In this document: piece by piece, positions 1-6,467 of the stretch
Numbering within the stretch: position 1 is the stretch's first letter
How the letters are laid out: every line of letters begins with the position of its first letter
Assembly: GCA_027306955.1 (NCBI GenBank)
Contig: DAHUXX010000055.1
Coordinates: 1 to 8,005 of the forward strand
Origin: Acetobacteraceae bacterium
GTDB lineage: Bacteria > Pseudomonadota > Alphaproteobacteria > Acetobacterales > Acetobacteraceae
Direction of reading: 5' to 3'
DNA: 8,005 bases
The notes under the pieces: model-generated
What the model saw: only the letters and a program-made list of their open reading frames with translations
Told to the model about the DNA's origin: nothing
Databases searched by the model: none
Translations under genes and position numbers: made by a program

Positions 1-415
1 GTTGCCCCGCCGGCGTGTTCAGCAGCGCTTCGGCGCGCCGCAGCGTCAGCGTGGCATTGGCGAGCAGCGCCCGGTTCTGCGCCACCGCCGCCCGCGCCGC
101 CGCCACACTGGCCTCGAACGGCCCGCGCTCCAGCCGGTACAGCAACTGCCCCCTGTGGACCTCCGCCCCCTCGGTGAACAGCCGCGCGGTCAGGAACGCC
201 GTCACCCGAGCCGCCAGCGCCACCGTGTCCATCGCCTGCACGCGCCCGACGAACTGGCTCGTTTCCGTCACCTGCTCGGGCCTGGCCGCGAACACCCCCA
301 CCGAAGGCGGCCCGCCGGGCCCGAACTGCGCGTGCGCCGCCGGCATCCAGCCGAGGAAAACCCAGCCCAGGAAAACGGCGCCACAAAGCATCGGCGCGAG
401 GTGTTTCAGCCGCAT
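1..415 (-). CDS. RND efflux periplasmic adaptor subunit (membrane fusion protein), C-terminal part outside window
   Basis: This gene runs leftwards off the window; 138 codons are visible from the ATG at 415-413. Residues 1-29 look like a Sec signal peptide: basic start (MRLKH), a hydrophobic core and a likely AHA|Q cleavage site after residue 29. The mature part resembles AcrA/MexA-type adaptors: a first beta strand region (about 40-60, with QFVGRVQAMDTVALAARV), the half-lipoyl segment with FLTARLFTEGAEVHRGQLLYRLE, then an alanine/arginine-rich stretch from about residue 100 that would begin the alpha-helical hairpin. Proteins of this family link an inner-membrane RND pump to an outer-membrane channel in the periplasm. 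The pump gene would be expected further left, outside the window. AGAGGG lies 5 nt upstream of the ATG (421-426) and supports this start. There is no acceptable lipobox at Cys11, so a secreted rather than lipid-anchored adaptor is more likely. The substrate cannot be told. Confidence 0.87.
   Translation of the reverse strand, partial: MRLKHLAPMLCGAVFLGWVFLGWMPAAHAQFGPGGPPSVGVFAARPEQVTETSQFVGRVQAMDTVALAARVTAFLTARLFTEGAEVHRGQLLYRLERGPFEASVAAARAAVAQNRALLANATLTLRRAEALLNTPAGQ
347..376 (-). repeat. 15-bp tandem duplication inside the adaptor signal peptide
   Basis: Two adjacent 15-nt units (347-361 and 362-376) differ at one base only and encode the pentapeptide VFLGW twice, residues 14-18 and 19-23. 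The repeat falls in the hydrophobic core of the signal peptide and keeps the reading frame. It is seen directly; that it arose by slippage or unequal recombination is an inference. Confidence 0.8.
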
Positions 416-526
416 CGAGACCCTCTTGGCGGGGGAGAACGTCAGGGCAGATATGCCATGCGCCGGCGGACTTGCGAGTTTTTTTTGCCGCGCTCAAGTT
501 CCGCCCACCATTCCGGAGAGAGGTCC
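416..526. promoter_or_regulatory. Divergent intergenic region between the efflux adaptor and the lyase operon
   Basis: These 111 nt separate two divergently transcribed genes and must hold the promoter of each, unless transcription comes from further away. The notable element is a run of eight T at 479-486, the only such homopolymer in an otherwise very GC-rich window, together with a small AT-richer patch at 451-457. I could not find a -35/-10 pair with acceptable spacing on either strand, and no inverted repeat that would mark an operator. Shine-Dalgarno-like sequences flank it at both ends. Confidence 0.35.
514..523 (+). promoter_or_regulatory. Ribosome binding site fixing the lyase start
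   Basis: A purine-rich CGGAGAGAGG tract lies 3 nt before the ATG at 527, with its GGAG core at a workable distance. It decides for this start: the same frame is open upstream to position 2, but that extension overlaps the divergent adaptor gene and has no family similarity. Confidence 0.6.
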
Positions 527-1447
527 ATGGCGGAACATGTGACGGTGTGCGAGGTCGGCCCGCGCGACGGGCTGCAGATGGCCAGGACGATCATGGCGAC
601 ACCAGCCAAGATCGCCTGGATCCGCACCATCGCCGCCGCCGGCGTGCGCGAGATCGAGGTCGGCAGCTTCGTGCCCCCGAAGCTGATCCCGCAGATGGCC
701 GATACCGCGGAGGTGGTGCGCGCCACGGTCAACCTGCCGGGTGTCACCATCGTGGCGCTGGCTCCCAACCTGCGCGGCGCCATGGGCGCCTACGAGGCCG
801 GCGCGCATCGCGTCAGCATCCCGGTCTCGGTGAGCGAGGGTCACAGCCGCGCCAACCTCAACCGCTCGCCGATGGAACAGGGGGAGGAGGTCGGGCACAT
901 CATCCAGTGGGTCCGCGCCCAGCCCCGCCGCATGGAGGTGGAGGCCGCCTGCTCCACCGCCTTTGGCTGCTCGATCGATGGCGTGGTGCCGGAGGCGGCG
1001 GTGCTGCGCGTCGCCGAGGCGCTTGCCGCGCACCAGCCGGACACGCTGGCGCTGGCCGACACCGTTGGCTACGCCAACCCGGCGCAGGTGAAGTCGCTGG
1101 TCCGCGCCACCCGGGCGGCCGTCGGCAAGGTGTTCACCGGCCTGCACCTTCACGACACGATGGGCCTCGGGTTGGCCAACGCGCTCGCGGGGCTGGAGGA
1201 AGGCATCCGCGACTTCGACTCCGCGCTGGCTGGGCTGGGCGGCTGCCCCTTCGCACCCGGCGCCTCCGGCAACATCGTGACCGAGGACCTGGTGTTCATG
1301 CTGGAGAGCATGGGCTTCGCGACCGGCATCGATCTCGCGAAGCTGCTTGAGGCGCGCCGCCCGCTGCACGAGGGCCTGCCCGCCGAGCCGATGCACAGCC
1401 AGGTCGCCAAGGCCGGCATCCCCAAGACCTTCCGCGCCGCCGCCTGA
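527..1447 (+). CDS. HMG-CoA lyase family protein (hydroxymethylglutaryl-CoA or citramalyl-CoA lyase-like)
   Basis: The 306-residue protein is a complete TIM-barrel member of the HMG-CoA lyase family, close to the usual length of about 300. Visible signatures are EVGPRDGLQ (residues 9-17, catalytic Arg13 and metal ligand Asp14), EVGSFVPPKLIPQMAD (44-59), the HLHDT metal motif (His207, His209), and the flexible G-loop GGCPFAPGASGN (238-249) with the catalytic Cys240 and ligand Asn249, followed by TEDLVFML. The family cleaves a 3-hydroxyacyl-CoA with a divalent metal to acetyl-CoA plus a keto acid; HMG-CoA gives acetoacetate. All active-site residues appear intact, so it should be active in the cytoplasm. 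It lies 4 nt upstream of a class III CoA-transferase gene, which suggests that the substrate is a free acid activated by that partner. The related R-citramalyl-CoA lyases belong to the same superfamily, so the exact substrate is open. Family assignment is firm; substrate is not. Confidence 0.93.
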   Translation: MAEHVTVCEVGPRDGLQMARTIMATPAKIAWIRTIAAAGVREIEVGSFVPPKLIPQMADTAEVVRATVNLPGVTIVALAPNLRGAMGAYEAGAHRVSIPVSVSEGHSRANLNRSPMEQGEEVGHIIQWVRAQPRRMEVEAACSTAFGCSIDGVVPEAAVLRVAEALAAHQPDTLALADTVGYANPAQVKSLVRATRAAVGKVFTGLHLHDTMGLGLANALAGLEEGIRDFDSALAGLGGCPFAPGASGNIVTEDLVFMLESMGFATGIDLAKLLEARRPLHEGLPAEPMHSQVAKAGIPKTFRAAA

Positions 1448-1451
1448 TCCC

Positions 1452-2624
1452 ATGGACCTGCCGCTCAAGGGCGTCCGCGTCGTCGAGTTCGTCCACATGA
1501 TCATGGGGCCGACCACCGGCCTCGTGCTCGGCGACCTCGGCGCGGACGTGATCAAGGTCGAGCCCTACCCCGCGGGCGACAACACGCGGCGGCTCACCGG
1601 CGCCGGCGCCGGCTTCTTCACGTTGATGAACCGCAACAAGCGCAGCATTGCGGTGGACATGAAGCAGGCGGAGGGCCTTGCCCTCGTCAGGCGCCTTGTC
1701 GCCACCGCCGACGCCGTGGTGGAGAATTTCCGCCCGGGTGCCATGGACAAGCTCGGCCTCGGCGCGGAGGCGCTGATGGCGGAGAACCCGCGCCTCATCT
1801 ACTGTTCCAACAAGGGCTTCCTGCCCGGCCCCTACGACCACCGCGTTGCGCTGGACGAGGTGGTGCAGATGATGGGCGGGCTCGCCTACATGACCGGCTT
1901 CCGCGACCGCCCGCTGCGCGCGGGGAGTTCCGTCAACGACATCATGGGGGGCATGTTCGGCGCCATCGGCATCCTCGCCGCCATCGAGGAACGCCACCGC
2001 ACCGGCAAGGGGCGGCATATCCAATCCGGCCTCTACGAGAACAACGTGCTGCTCGTGGCACAGCACATGGCGCAGTACGCGATCACCGGCCAGGAAGCGC
2101 CGCCGATGACCGACCGCCGCCCCGCCTGGCCGATCTACGACATCTTCGAAACGAGCGACGGGCGCCTGTTCGTCGGTGTCGTAACGGATACGCAATGGAT
2201 GATCTTCTGCGAGGCGTTCGGCCTGCCGGAGCTCGCGAACGACCCCACGCTCGGCAACTCGGCCCAGCGCGTCGCCGCCCGCGACCGCACGCTGCCGCGC
2301 GTGGCCGAGGTGCTGAAGCGGTACACGACGAAGGACCTCGCCGAACGCTGCGAAAAGCTCGGGCTGCCCTTCGCGCCCATCACCCGGCCCGTCGAGCTTT
2401 TCGACGACCCCCACCTCAACGCCGCCGGCGGGCTCGTGCCCGTGACCCTGCCCGACGGGCGCAAGAGCAAGCTGCCCGCGCTGCCCATCGCCATCGACGG
2501 CGAGCGGCCGGGGCTCACGCGCGATATCCCCGCCATCGGTCAGCAGACGGAGGAGATCGCGCGGGAACTCGGCTACACGGATGAAGAGATCACGAAGCTG
2601 AAGAACCAAAAGACGATCGGATAA
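1452..2624 (+). CDS. Class III CoA-transferase (CaiB/BaiF family)
   Basis: The 390-residue protein has the hallmarks of family III CoA-transferases: N-terminal LKGVRVVEFVHMIMGPTTG and LGDLGADVIKVEP (residues 5-38), NRNKRSIAVDMK (60-71), VVENFRPGAMDKLGLG (89-104), and the SSVNDIMGGMFGAIGILAAI block (159-178), whose Asp163 is at the place of the catalytic aspartate that forms the mixed anhydride and acyl-CoA intermediates. GKGRHIQSGLYE (185-196) and the C-terminal small domain are also present. Such enzymes move CoA from an acyl-CoA donor to a carboxylic acid and act as intertwined dimers in the cytoplasm. Length is normal for the family (about 400). Only 4 nt separate it from the lyase stop, and no Shine-Dalgarno sequence precedes its ATG, so translation is probably coupled to the lyase. 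Acceptor and donor cannot be read from sequence; pairing with the lyase suggests a 3-hydroxy acid such as 3-hydroxy-3-methylglutarate or citramalate. Confidence 0.93.
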   Translation: MDLPLKGVRVVEFVHMIMGPTTGLVLGDLGADVIKVEPYPAGDNTRRLTGAGAGFFTLMNRNKRSIAVDMKQAEGLALVRRLVATADAVVENFRPGAMDKLGLGAEALMAENPRLIYCSNKGFLPGPYDHRVALDEVVQMMGGLAYMTGFRDRPLRAGSSVNDIMGGMFGAIGILAAIEERHRTGKGRHIQSGLYENNVLLVAQHMAQYAITGQEAPPMTDRRPAWPIYDIFETSDGRLFVGVVTDTQWMIFCEAFGLPELANDPTLGNSAQRVAARDRTLPRVAEVLKRYTTKDLAERCEKLGLPFAPITRPVELFDDPHLNAAGGLVPVTLPDGRKSKLPALPIAIDGERPGLTRDIPAIGQQTEEIARELGYTDEEITKLKNQKTIG

Positions 2625-2627
2625 GAC

Positions 2628-2669
2628 TCCGGACTCTGCCCGGACCCGCCAGGGACCTCGGGTCCCTGG
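2628..2669. repeat. Two adjacent small hairpins between the CoA-transferase and the flavoredoxin-like gene
   Basis: The first inverted repeat is TCCGG/CCGGA with a 7-nt loop (2628-2644). The second is a perfect 9-bp stem, CCAGGGACC (2649-2657) with GGTCCCTGG (2661-2669), closed by a TCG loop. No T-run follows, so this is not a standard intrinsic terminator. It begins 3 nt after the CoA-transferase stop and ends 11 nt before the next Shine-Dalgarno sequence. It could stabilise or attenuate the mRNA, or be a copy of a dispersed intergenic palindromic element; only the base pairing is seen directly. Confidence 0.65.
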
Positions 2670-2680
2670 ACCCAATGAAT

Positions 2681-2685
2681 GGAGG
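2681..2685 (+). promoter_or_regulatory. Shine-Dalgarno sequence deciding the flavoredoxin-like start
   Basis: A perfect GGAGG lies 5 nt before the ATG at 2691. An in-frame ATG at 2679 overlaps this GGAGG and has no such site itself, so 2691 is the better start. Confidence 0.8.
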
Positions 2686-2690
2686 CGAGA

Positions 2691-3233
2691 ATGCGCAATC
2701 TTCCGATTGGCAAGGCCTTCACTCTGATGGAGTGCGGGCCGGTCATCCTGGTCACCACGCACGACGGCACGCGCGACAACATCATGACCATCTCCTGGAC
2801 CATGGTGCTGGACTTCGCCGGCGGCTTCGCGCTCACCACCGGGGCGTGGAACCATTCCTACGCGGCGCTCACCAAGACGAAGGAGTGCGTCATCGCCATC
2901 CCCACCATCGACCTGCTCGACAAGGTGGTGGGTGTGGGCACCTGTTCCGGCACCGACACCGACAAGTTCGACAAATTCCGCCTGACGCGCGCCAAGGCGA
3001 AGCAGGTCCGCCCGCCGCTCATCAAGGAATGCCTGGCCAACCTCGAATGCCGGGTCCGCGACATCATCGAGGACCACAACATCGTCATCCTCGAAACCGT
3101 CGCGGCGCACATCGACCCGGCTCGCAAGGAACGCCGCCTGATCCACGCCATCGGCGACGGCACCTTCGTCGTGGACGGGCGCAAATACGACCGCCGGGAA
3201 ATGATGAAATCAAAGCTCCCGGCAGGGATATGA
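2691..3233 (+). CDS. Flavoredoxin-like flavin reductase domain protein (FMN-binding split barrel)
   Basis: The 180-residue protein resembles the flavin reductase-like, FMN-binding family that includes flavoredoxin (COG1853-type). Seen are GPVILVTTHDGTRDNIMTISW (residues 16-36, the strand and loop that cradle FMN), a HSYAALTKTKECVIAIPT segment (55-72), and DLLDKVVGVGTCSGTDTDKFDKFRL (74-98), close to the family's G-T-x-S-G-x-D-x-D-K-F signature, then KQVRPPLIKECLANLECRV (104-122). It is probably a soluble dimer that binds FMN and either reduces free flavin for a partner oxygenase or transfers electrons. No oxygenase lies in the window, so its partner is unknown. It follows the CoA-transferase by 66 nt on the same strand, with two hairpins between, and is likely the last gene of that operon: the next gene is convergent and its stop is only 9 nt away. 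No obvious terminator lies in those 9 nt. Confidence 0.87.
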   Translation: MRNLPIGKAFTLMECGPVILVTTHDGTRDNIMTISWTMVLDFAGGFALTTGAWNHSYAALTKTKECVIAIPTIDLLDKVVGVGTCSGTDTDKFDKFRLTRAKAKQVRPPLIKECLANLECRVRDIIEDHNIVILETVAAHIDPARKERRLIHAIGDGTFVVDGRKYDRREMMKSKLPAGI

Positions 3234-3242
3234 CGAAGCCAT

Positions 3243-4568
3243 TCAGGTAAAGGAAACGACCTTGCCCACCGGCGCGCCGAGCACCTCGCCGTCGCGCATG
3301 ACCACTTTGCCGCGCACGACGGTCGCGACCGGCCACCCCTTCACGCGCATGCCCGCGAACGGCGTCCAGCCGCAGGGCGAGACAATCGCGCTTTCCTCGA
3401 TCGTGCGCTCGGCGCCCATGTCGACCAGGGTGAAGTCCCCGTCATAGCCCGCGGCAAGGCGGCCCTTGCCGACAGCGCCATAGACCCGCGCGGGACCGGC
3501 GCACATGAGGTCCACCAGGCGCTCGAGCGACAGCCGCCCGGCGTTCACGTGGTCGAGCATCACCGGCACGATCGTCTGCACGCCGGTGAGCCCCGCCGCC
3601 GTGTCCGGCCAGGGCCTGGCCTTCGCGCTGCGCGCGTGCGGCGCGTGGTCGGAGCCGATGCAATCCACCGTCCCGTCCGCGACGGCCGCCCACGCGGCCG
3701 CCCAGTGCCGCCGTTCGCGGATCGGCGGGTTCATCACCGCGTAGGCGCCCAGCCGCTCATAGGCATCGGGCGCCGCCTGCGTCAGGTGATTGACCAGCAC
3801 CTCCACCGTCGCGACCTCGCGGTAGTCGCGAAGGTACAGAAGTTCTTCCGCTGTCGAAACGTGCAGAATATGCGCGGGCCTGCCGGTACGCATCGCCAGC
3901 GCCATCAGCCGCCTGGTGCCGAGGAAGGCGCATTCCACATCCCGCCACTCGGCGTGCATCGCGTAAGGCTGGCCCTGGTGGAACATCGCACGGCGCTCAC
4001 GCAGGCGGTACTCGTCCTCGCTGTGATAGGCAATGCGCCGGCGCCCGCTGCGCATCACGCGCTCCAGGCTCTCGTCGTCCTCGACCAGCAAATCGCCCGT
4101 GGAGGAGCCGGCGAACACCTTGATCGCGCACACGCCCGGCTCCGCCTCCAGCGCGCCGAGCGTGGGGATATTGGTCTTGGTGGCGCCGACATAGAGACCG
4201 ATGTCACACCAGGAATTGCGGCCCGCGTAGGCGCGCTTCGTCGCCAGCGTCGCGGCATCGGTCGCGGCGGGATTGGTGTTCGGCATGTCGAACACGCAGG
4301 CGAGACCGCCGAGCACCGCAGCCTTCGTGCCCGTCGGGATGCTTTCGACAGTGGCGCCACTGGCGTCGCCCGTGCCGGGGTCGCGCAGGTGCACGTGCGG
4401 GTCGATGAGCCCTGGCAGCACCATGAGTCCGGTGGCGTCGATCACCTGGCGCGCCTCGCCGTCATGGAAACCGGCGATGCGCCCGTGGCGCACCGCGACG
4501 TCCGTGCGCACCCGCCCCCAGGGCGTGAGGCAGGTGCCGTCCTTGATAACGAGATCGAAAGGATTCAT
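3243..4568 (-). CDS. pyrC: Dihydroorotase, class I amidohydrolase family
   Basis: The 441-residue protein is a complete cyclic amidohydrolase. It has the metal motif DPHVHLRDPG (His58, His60, with Arg62 at the substrate-carboxylate position), MPNTNP (Asn97), the probable carboxylated Lys150 in AIKVFAGSSTGDLLVEDD, His182 in YHSEDE, His236 in ILHVST and catalytic Asp307 in GSDHAPH. The combination H-x-H-L-R, PNT and DHAPH fits dihydroorotase, which closes N-carbamoyl-aspartate to dihydroorotate in pyrimidine synthesis, better than hydantoinase or allantoinase. Length is typical. One oddity: between RDPG and TGTKAAVLGG there are about five more residues than usual, and the common K-E-D segment there reads V-E-S, so substrate handling might differ. 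Its ATG overlaps the asnB stop (ATGA, 4565-4568) and it has no clear Shine-Dalgarno sequence, so translation is probably coupled to asnB. No pyrB lies beside it. An alternative is a paralogous amidohydrolase of another substrate. Confidence 0.85.
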   Translation of the reverse strand: MNPFDLVIKDGTCLTPWGRVRTDVAVRHGRIAGFHDGEARQVIDATGLMVLPGLIDPHVHLRDPGTGDASGATVESIPTGTKAAVLGGLACVFDMPNTNPAATDAATLATKRAYAGRNSWCDIGLYVGATKTNIPTLGALEAEPGVCAIKVFAGSSTGDLLVEDDESLERVMRSGRRRIAYHSEDEYRLRERRAMFHQGQPYAMHAEWRDVECAFLGTRRLMALAMRTGRPAHILHVSTAEELLYLRDYREVATVEVLVNHLTQAAPDAYERLGAYAVMNPPIRERRHWAAAWAAVADGTVDCIGSDHAPHARSAKARPWPDTAAGLTGVQTIVPVMLDHVNAGRLSLERLVDLMCAGPARVYGAVGKGRLAAGYDGDFTLVDMGAERTIEESAIVSPCGWTPFAGMRVKGWPVATVVRGKVVMRDGEVLGAPVGKVVSFT

Positions 4569-6331
4569 CGCGTCGCCAGTGCCTCGAACACATCACCCTC
4601 CGGCTTCAGGCCCAGCACGTGCGTGCGGTGCCACAGCGCATAGAACAGCAGGATCCAAGCGAGAAACCCGGTATGGCGCCTGCCGCTGCAATGGCGGAAC
4701 CGTCGCGGGTGGAGGCGCTGTTCCGCGACCTCGCGGATGCCCTCCTGCGCGGCCACCAGGCCGCCCAGGCGCTCGCCCACGCCCGAGATCCAGGTCCCCA
4801 TCGGCACCGTGAAGCCCTGCTTCGGCCCGAACGGGTTTGCGGCCGGGCAGTTCTTCTCCAGCCATTTGCGCAGCAGCCACTTGCCCATGCCGCTGCGGAC
4901 CTTCAACGGATCCGGCAGCCGCCACACCACCTCCGCGACCCCCTGGTCGAGCAGCGGCGTGCGCCCCTCCACCGCGTGCGCCATCAGGCAACGGTCGAGC
5001 TTGAGCAGCAGGTCGTGCGGCAGCCAGTCCTCGATATCCGTCGCCTGTGCCGCCATCAGCCGCGTGCGGCCCGCGGTCGCCGATCGCGCCTCCGCCGCCG
5101 CCTGGCCGTCGCGCCAGTTGCGCGGATGCTGGCGCAGCACCCGCACGCGGTCGAAATTGCCGCGCGCGCGCATCACCCGCCCGCCCAGCCACCACGGCCG
5201 CATGGCGCTGCGGTAGCGCCCATAGCCGGCGAAGATCTCGTCGCCGCCTTCCCCGGAGAGCACCACCTTCACCTCCTGGCGCGCGCGCTGCGCAAGGAAC
5301 CAGGTCGGGATGATCGCGTAGTCCGCAGCCGGGTCGTCCATGCAGGCGACGATCTGTGGCAGGTGCCGCCAGACCATCGCCTCCGTCACGTCGAGTGTCT
5401 CGTGCCGCGCGCCGAGGCTGGCCGCGACCCGCCGCGCCGCCTCGCGCTCGTCCGCGGCACCCGGCGCCGCGAACCCCGCGGTGAAGGCCAGCACCGGCCG
5501 GTCGTTGAGGCGGGCCATCAGCGTCAGCACGGTCGCGGAATCGATGCCGCCGGAGAGGAACATGCCGTAGGGCACGTCGCTGCGCTGGTGCAGGTCCACG
5601 CTTTCCTCGAGCGCGCGGTCGAGCCGCCTGAGCGCCTCGTCCTCCGGGATCGTCTCCGGCCCGCCCTCCGGCAGCGCGTTCACGCGCCGCCGGTCGACGA
5701 CCTTGCCGTCCGCCACCTGCAGCGTCTCGCCCGGAAGCAGGCGGAAGATGCCGGGGAAGATCGTCTCGGAGCCGGTCGTGTACTGCATCTGCAGCAACTC
5801 GTCGCGCGCCGCAGGGCGCAGCCCGCGCCCGACCAGGCCGGCCGCGATAAGCGCCTGCGCCTCGGAGGCAAAGGCGAGCCCCTCCTGCGTCTGCGCGTAG
5901 TACAGCGGCTTGATGCCCCAGCGGTCGCGAGAGACCGCGACCCGCCGCGCCGCGCGGTCGTGGATCGCGATCGCGTACATGCCGCGCAACAGTTTCGCGT
6001 AGTCCGGCCCGTCGCGCAGGTAGAGGTGCAGCGGCGGCTCGCAGTCGCTGACGGAGGCGAAGTTGACCCCCGGCATCGCCGCGCGCAGCTCGCGGTAGTT
6101 GTAGATCTCGCCGTTCGCCACCAGCGCCGCGGTGCCGGCGAAGAACGGCTGGTCGCCGGTCACCAGGTCGATGATGGCAAGCCGGTTCTGCGCTATGCCG
6201 ACGCGCCCGGAGATCGTCTGCCCACCCGCGTCCGGCCCCCGGTGGGCCATCGCCGCGATGATGTTGGCCAGCGTCGCGGCGCCGGGCTGCGGCGCCCCGG
6301 GGCCGGCGATCAGCCCCGCGATGCCGCACAT
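4565..6331 (-). CDS. asnB: Asparagine synthetase, glutamine-hydrolysing
   Basis: The 588-residue protein begins MCGIAG, so Cys2 becomes the N-terminal nucleophile of a class II (Ntn) glutaminase after Met removal; this fixes the start. The glutaminase domain (about 2-200) shows AMAHRGPDAGG (27-37), NRLAIIDL with Arg50, VANGEIYNYREL (71-82), SDCE (95-98) and SRDRWGIKPLYYA (134-146). The synthetase domain (about 235-530) has the ATP-binding SGGIDS loop (260-265), LSGEGGDEIFAGYGRY (358-373) and LLKLDRCLMAHAVEGRTPLLD (442-462). The enzyme makes asparagine from aspartate, glutamine and ATP in the cytoplasm, releasing AMP and pyrophosphate; it may also amidate another carboxylate, as AsnB-like proteins in surface polysaccharide clusters are thought to do. 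AGGAG lies 8 nt upstream of the start (6340-6344). It is the first gene of an apparent two-gene unit with dihydroorotase, overlapping it by 4 nt. All key residues look intact. Confidence 0.94.
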   Translation of the reverse strand: MCGIAGLIAGPGAPQPGAATLANIIAAMAHRGPDAGGQTISGRVGIAQNRLAIIDLVTGDQPFFAGTAALVANGEIYNYRELRAAMPGVNFASVSDCEPPLHLYLRDGPDYAKLLRGMYAIAIHDRAARRVAVSRDRWGIKPLYYAQTQEGLAFASEAQALIAAGLVGRGLRPAARDELLQMQYTTGSETIFPGIFRLLPGETLQVADGKVVDRRRVNALPEGGPETIPEDEALRRLDRALEESVDLHQRSDVPYGMFLSGGIDSATVLTLMARLNDRPVLAFTAGFAAPGAADEREAARRVAASLGARHETLDVTEAMVWRHLPQIVACMDDPAADYAIIPTWFLAQRARQEVKVVLSGEGGDEIFAGYGRYRSAMRPWWLGGRVMRARGNFDRVRVLRQHPRNWRDGQAAAEARSATAGRTRLMAAQATDIEDWLPHDLLLKLDRCLMAHAVEGRTPLLDQGVAEVVWRLPDPLKVRSGMGKWLLRKWLEKNCPAANPFGPKQGFTVPMGTWISGVGERLGGLVAAQEGIREVAEQRLHPRRFRHCSGRRHTGFLAWILLFYALWHRTHVLGLKPEGDVFEALATR

Positions 6332-6467
6332 GGTCTCGTCTCCTGCCTCATGCGGCCCTCTACCATCGCGCCCCCCGCTTGTCTCCGGTTGCTTGTCTCC
6401 GGTTGCTTGTCTCGCACCGGTCTGGGAACGCTTGCCGGATCGGGGGTGCGACGCCACCTGTGCTTGC
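6332..6467. promoter_or_regulatory. Divergent intergenic region between asnB and ygfZ
   Basis: These 136 nt separate two divergent gene pairs and probably contain both promoters. I see an asnB Shine-Dalgarno sequence (6340-6344, minus) and a 14-bp tandem repeat at 6377-6413. I could not identify convincing -35/-10 pairs. The asnB frame stays open across this stretch to 6523, but the sequence there is repeat-derived and unlike the family, so it is not coding. Confidence 0.4.
6377..6413. repeat. Tandem repeat, 14-bp unit, about 2.6 copies
   Basis: The unit GCTTGTCTCCGGTT occurs perfectly at 6377-6390 and 6391-6404, then a partial third copy GCTTGTCTC at 6405-6413. Each copy contains TTGTCT, a weak -35-like hexamer on the plus strand. 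It may be a set of protein binding sites in the divergent promoter region or a simple variable tandem repeat; the sequence alone does not decide. Confidence 0.85.

Noticed and set aside
459..486. Possible intrinsic terminator ending in the T8 run
   Set aside because: No stable stem lies directly before the T-run, and it sits between two divergent genes where no transcript would be expected to end.
2..526. N-terminal extension of the lyase frame back to the window start
   Set aside because: It is antisense to the efflux adaptor, which has a signal peptide and family motifs, and a good ribosome binding site supports the start at 527.
2679..2690. Upstream ATG for the flavoredoxin-like protein
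   Set aside because: The GGAGG at 2681-2685 is ideally spaced for the ATG at 2691 and overlaps the ATG at 2679.
1296..3146. A minus-strand frame open for 616 codons opposite the lyase, CoA-transferase and flavoredoxin-like genes
   Set aside because: It is the mirror of strongly supported coding genes and shows no recognisable domain; its composition is that of a GC-driven shadow frame.
3549..4643. A plus-strand frame of 364 codons opposite dihydroorotase
   Set aside because: It shows no family motif, while the opposite strand has all catalytic motifs of an amidohydrolase.
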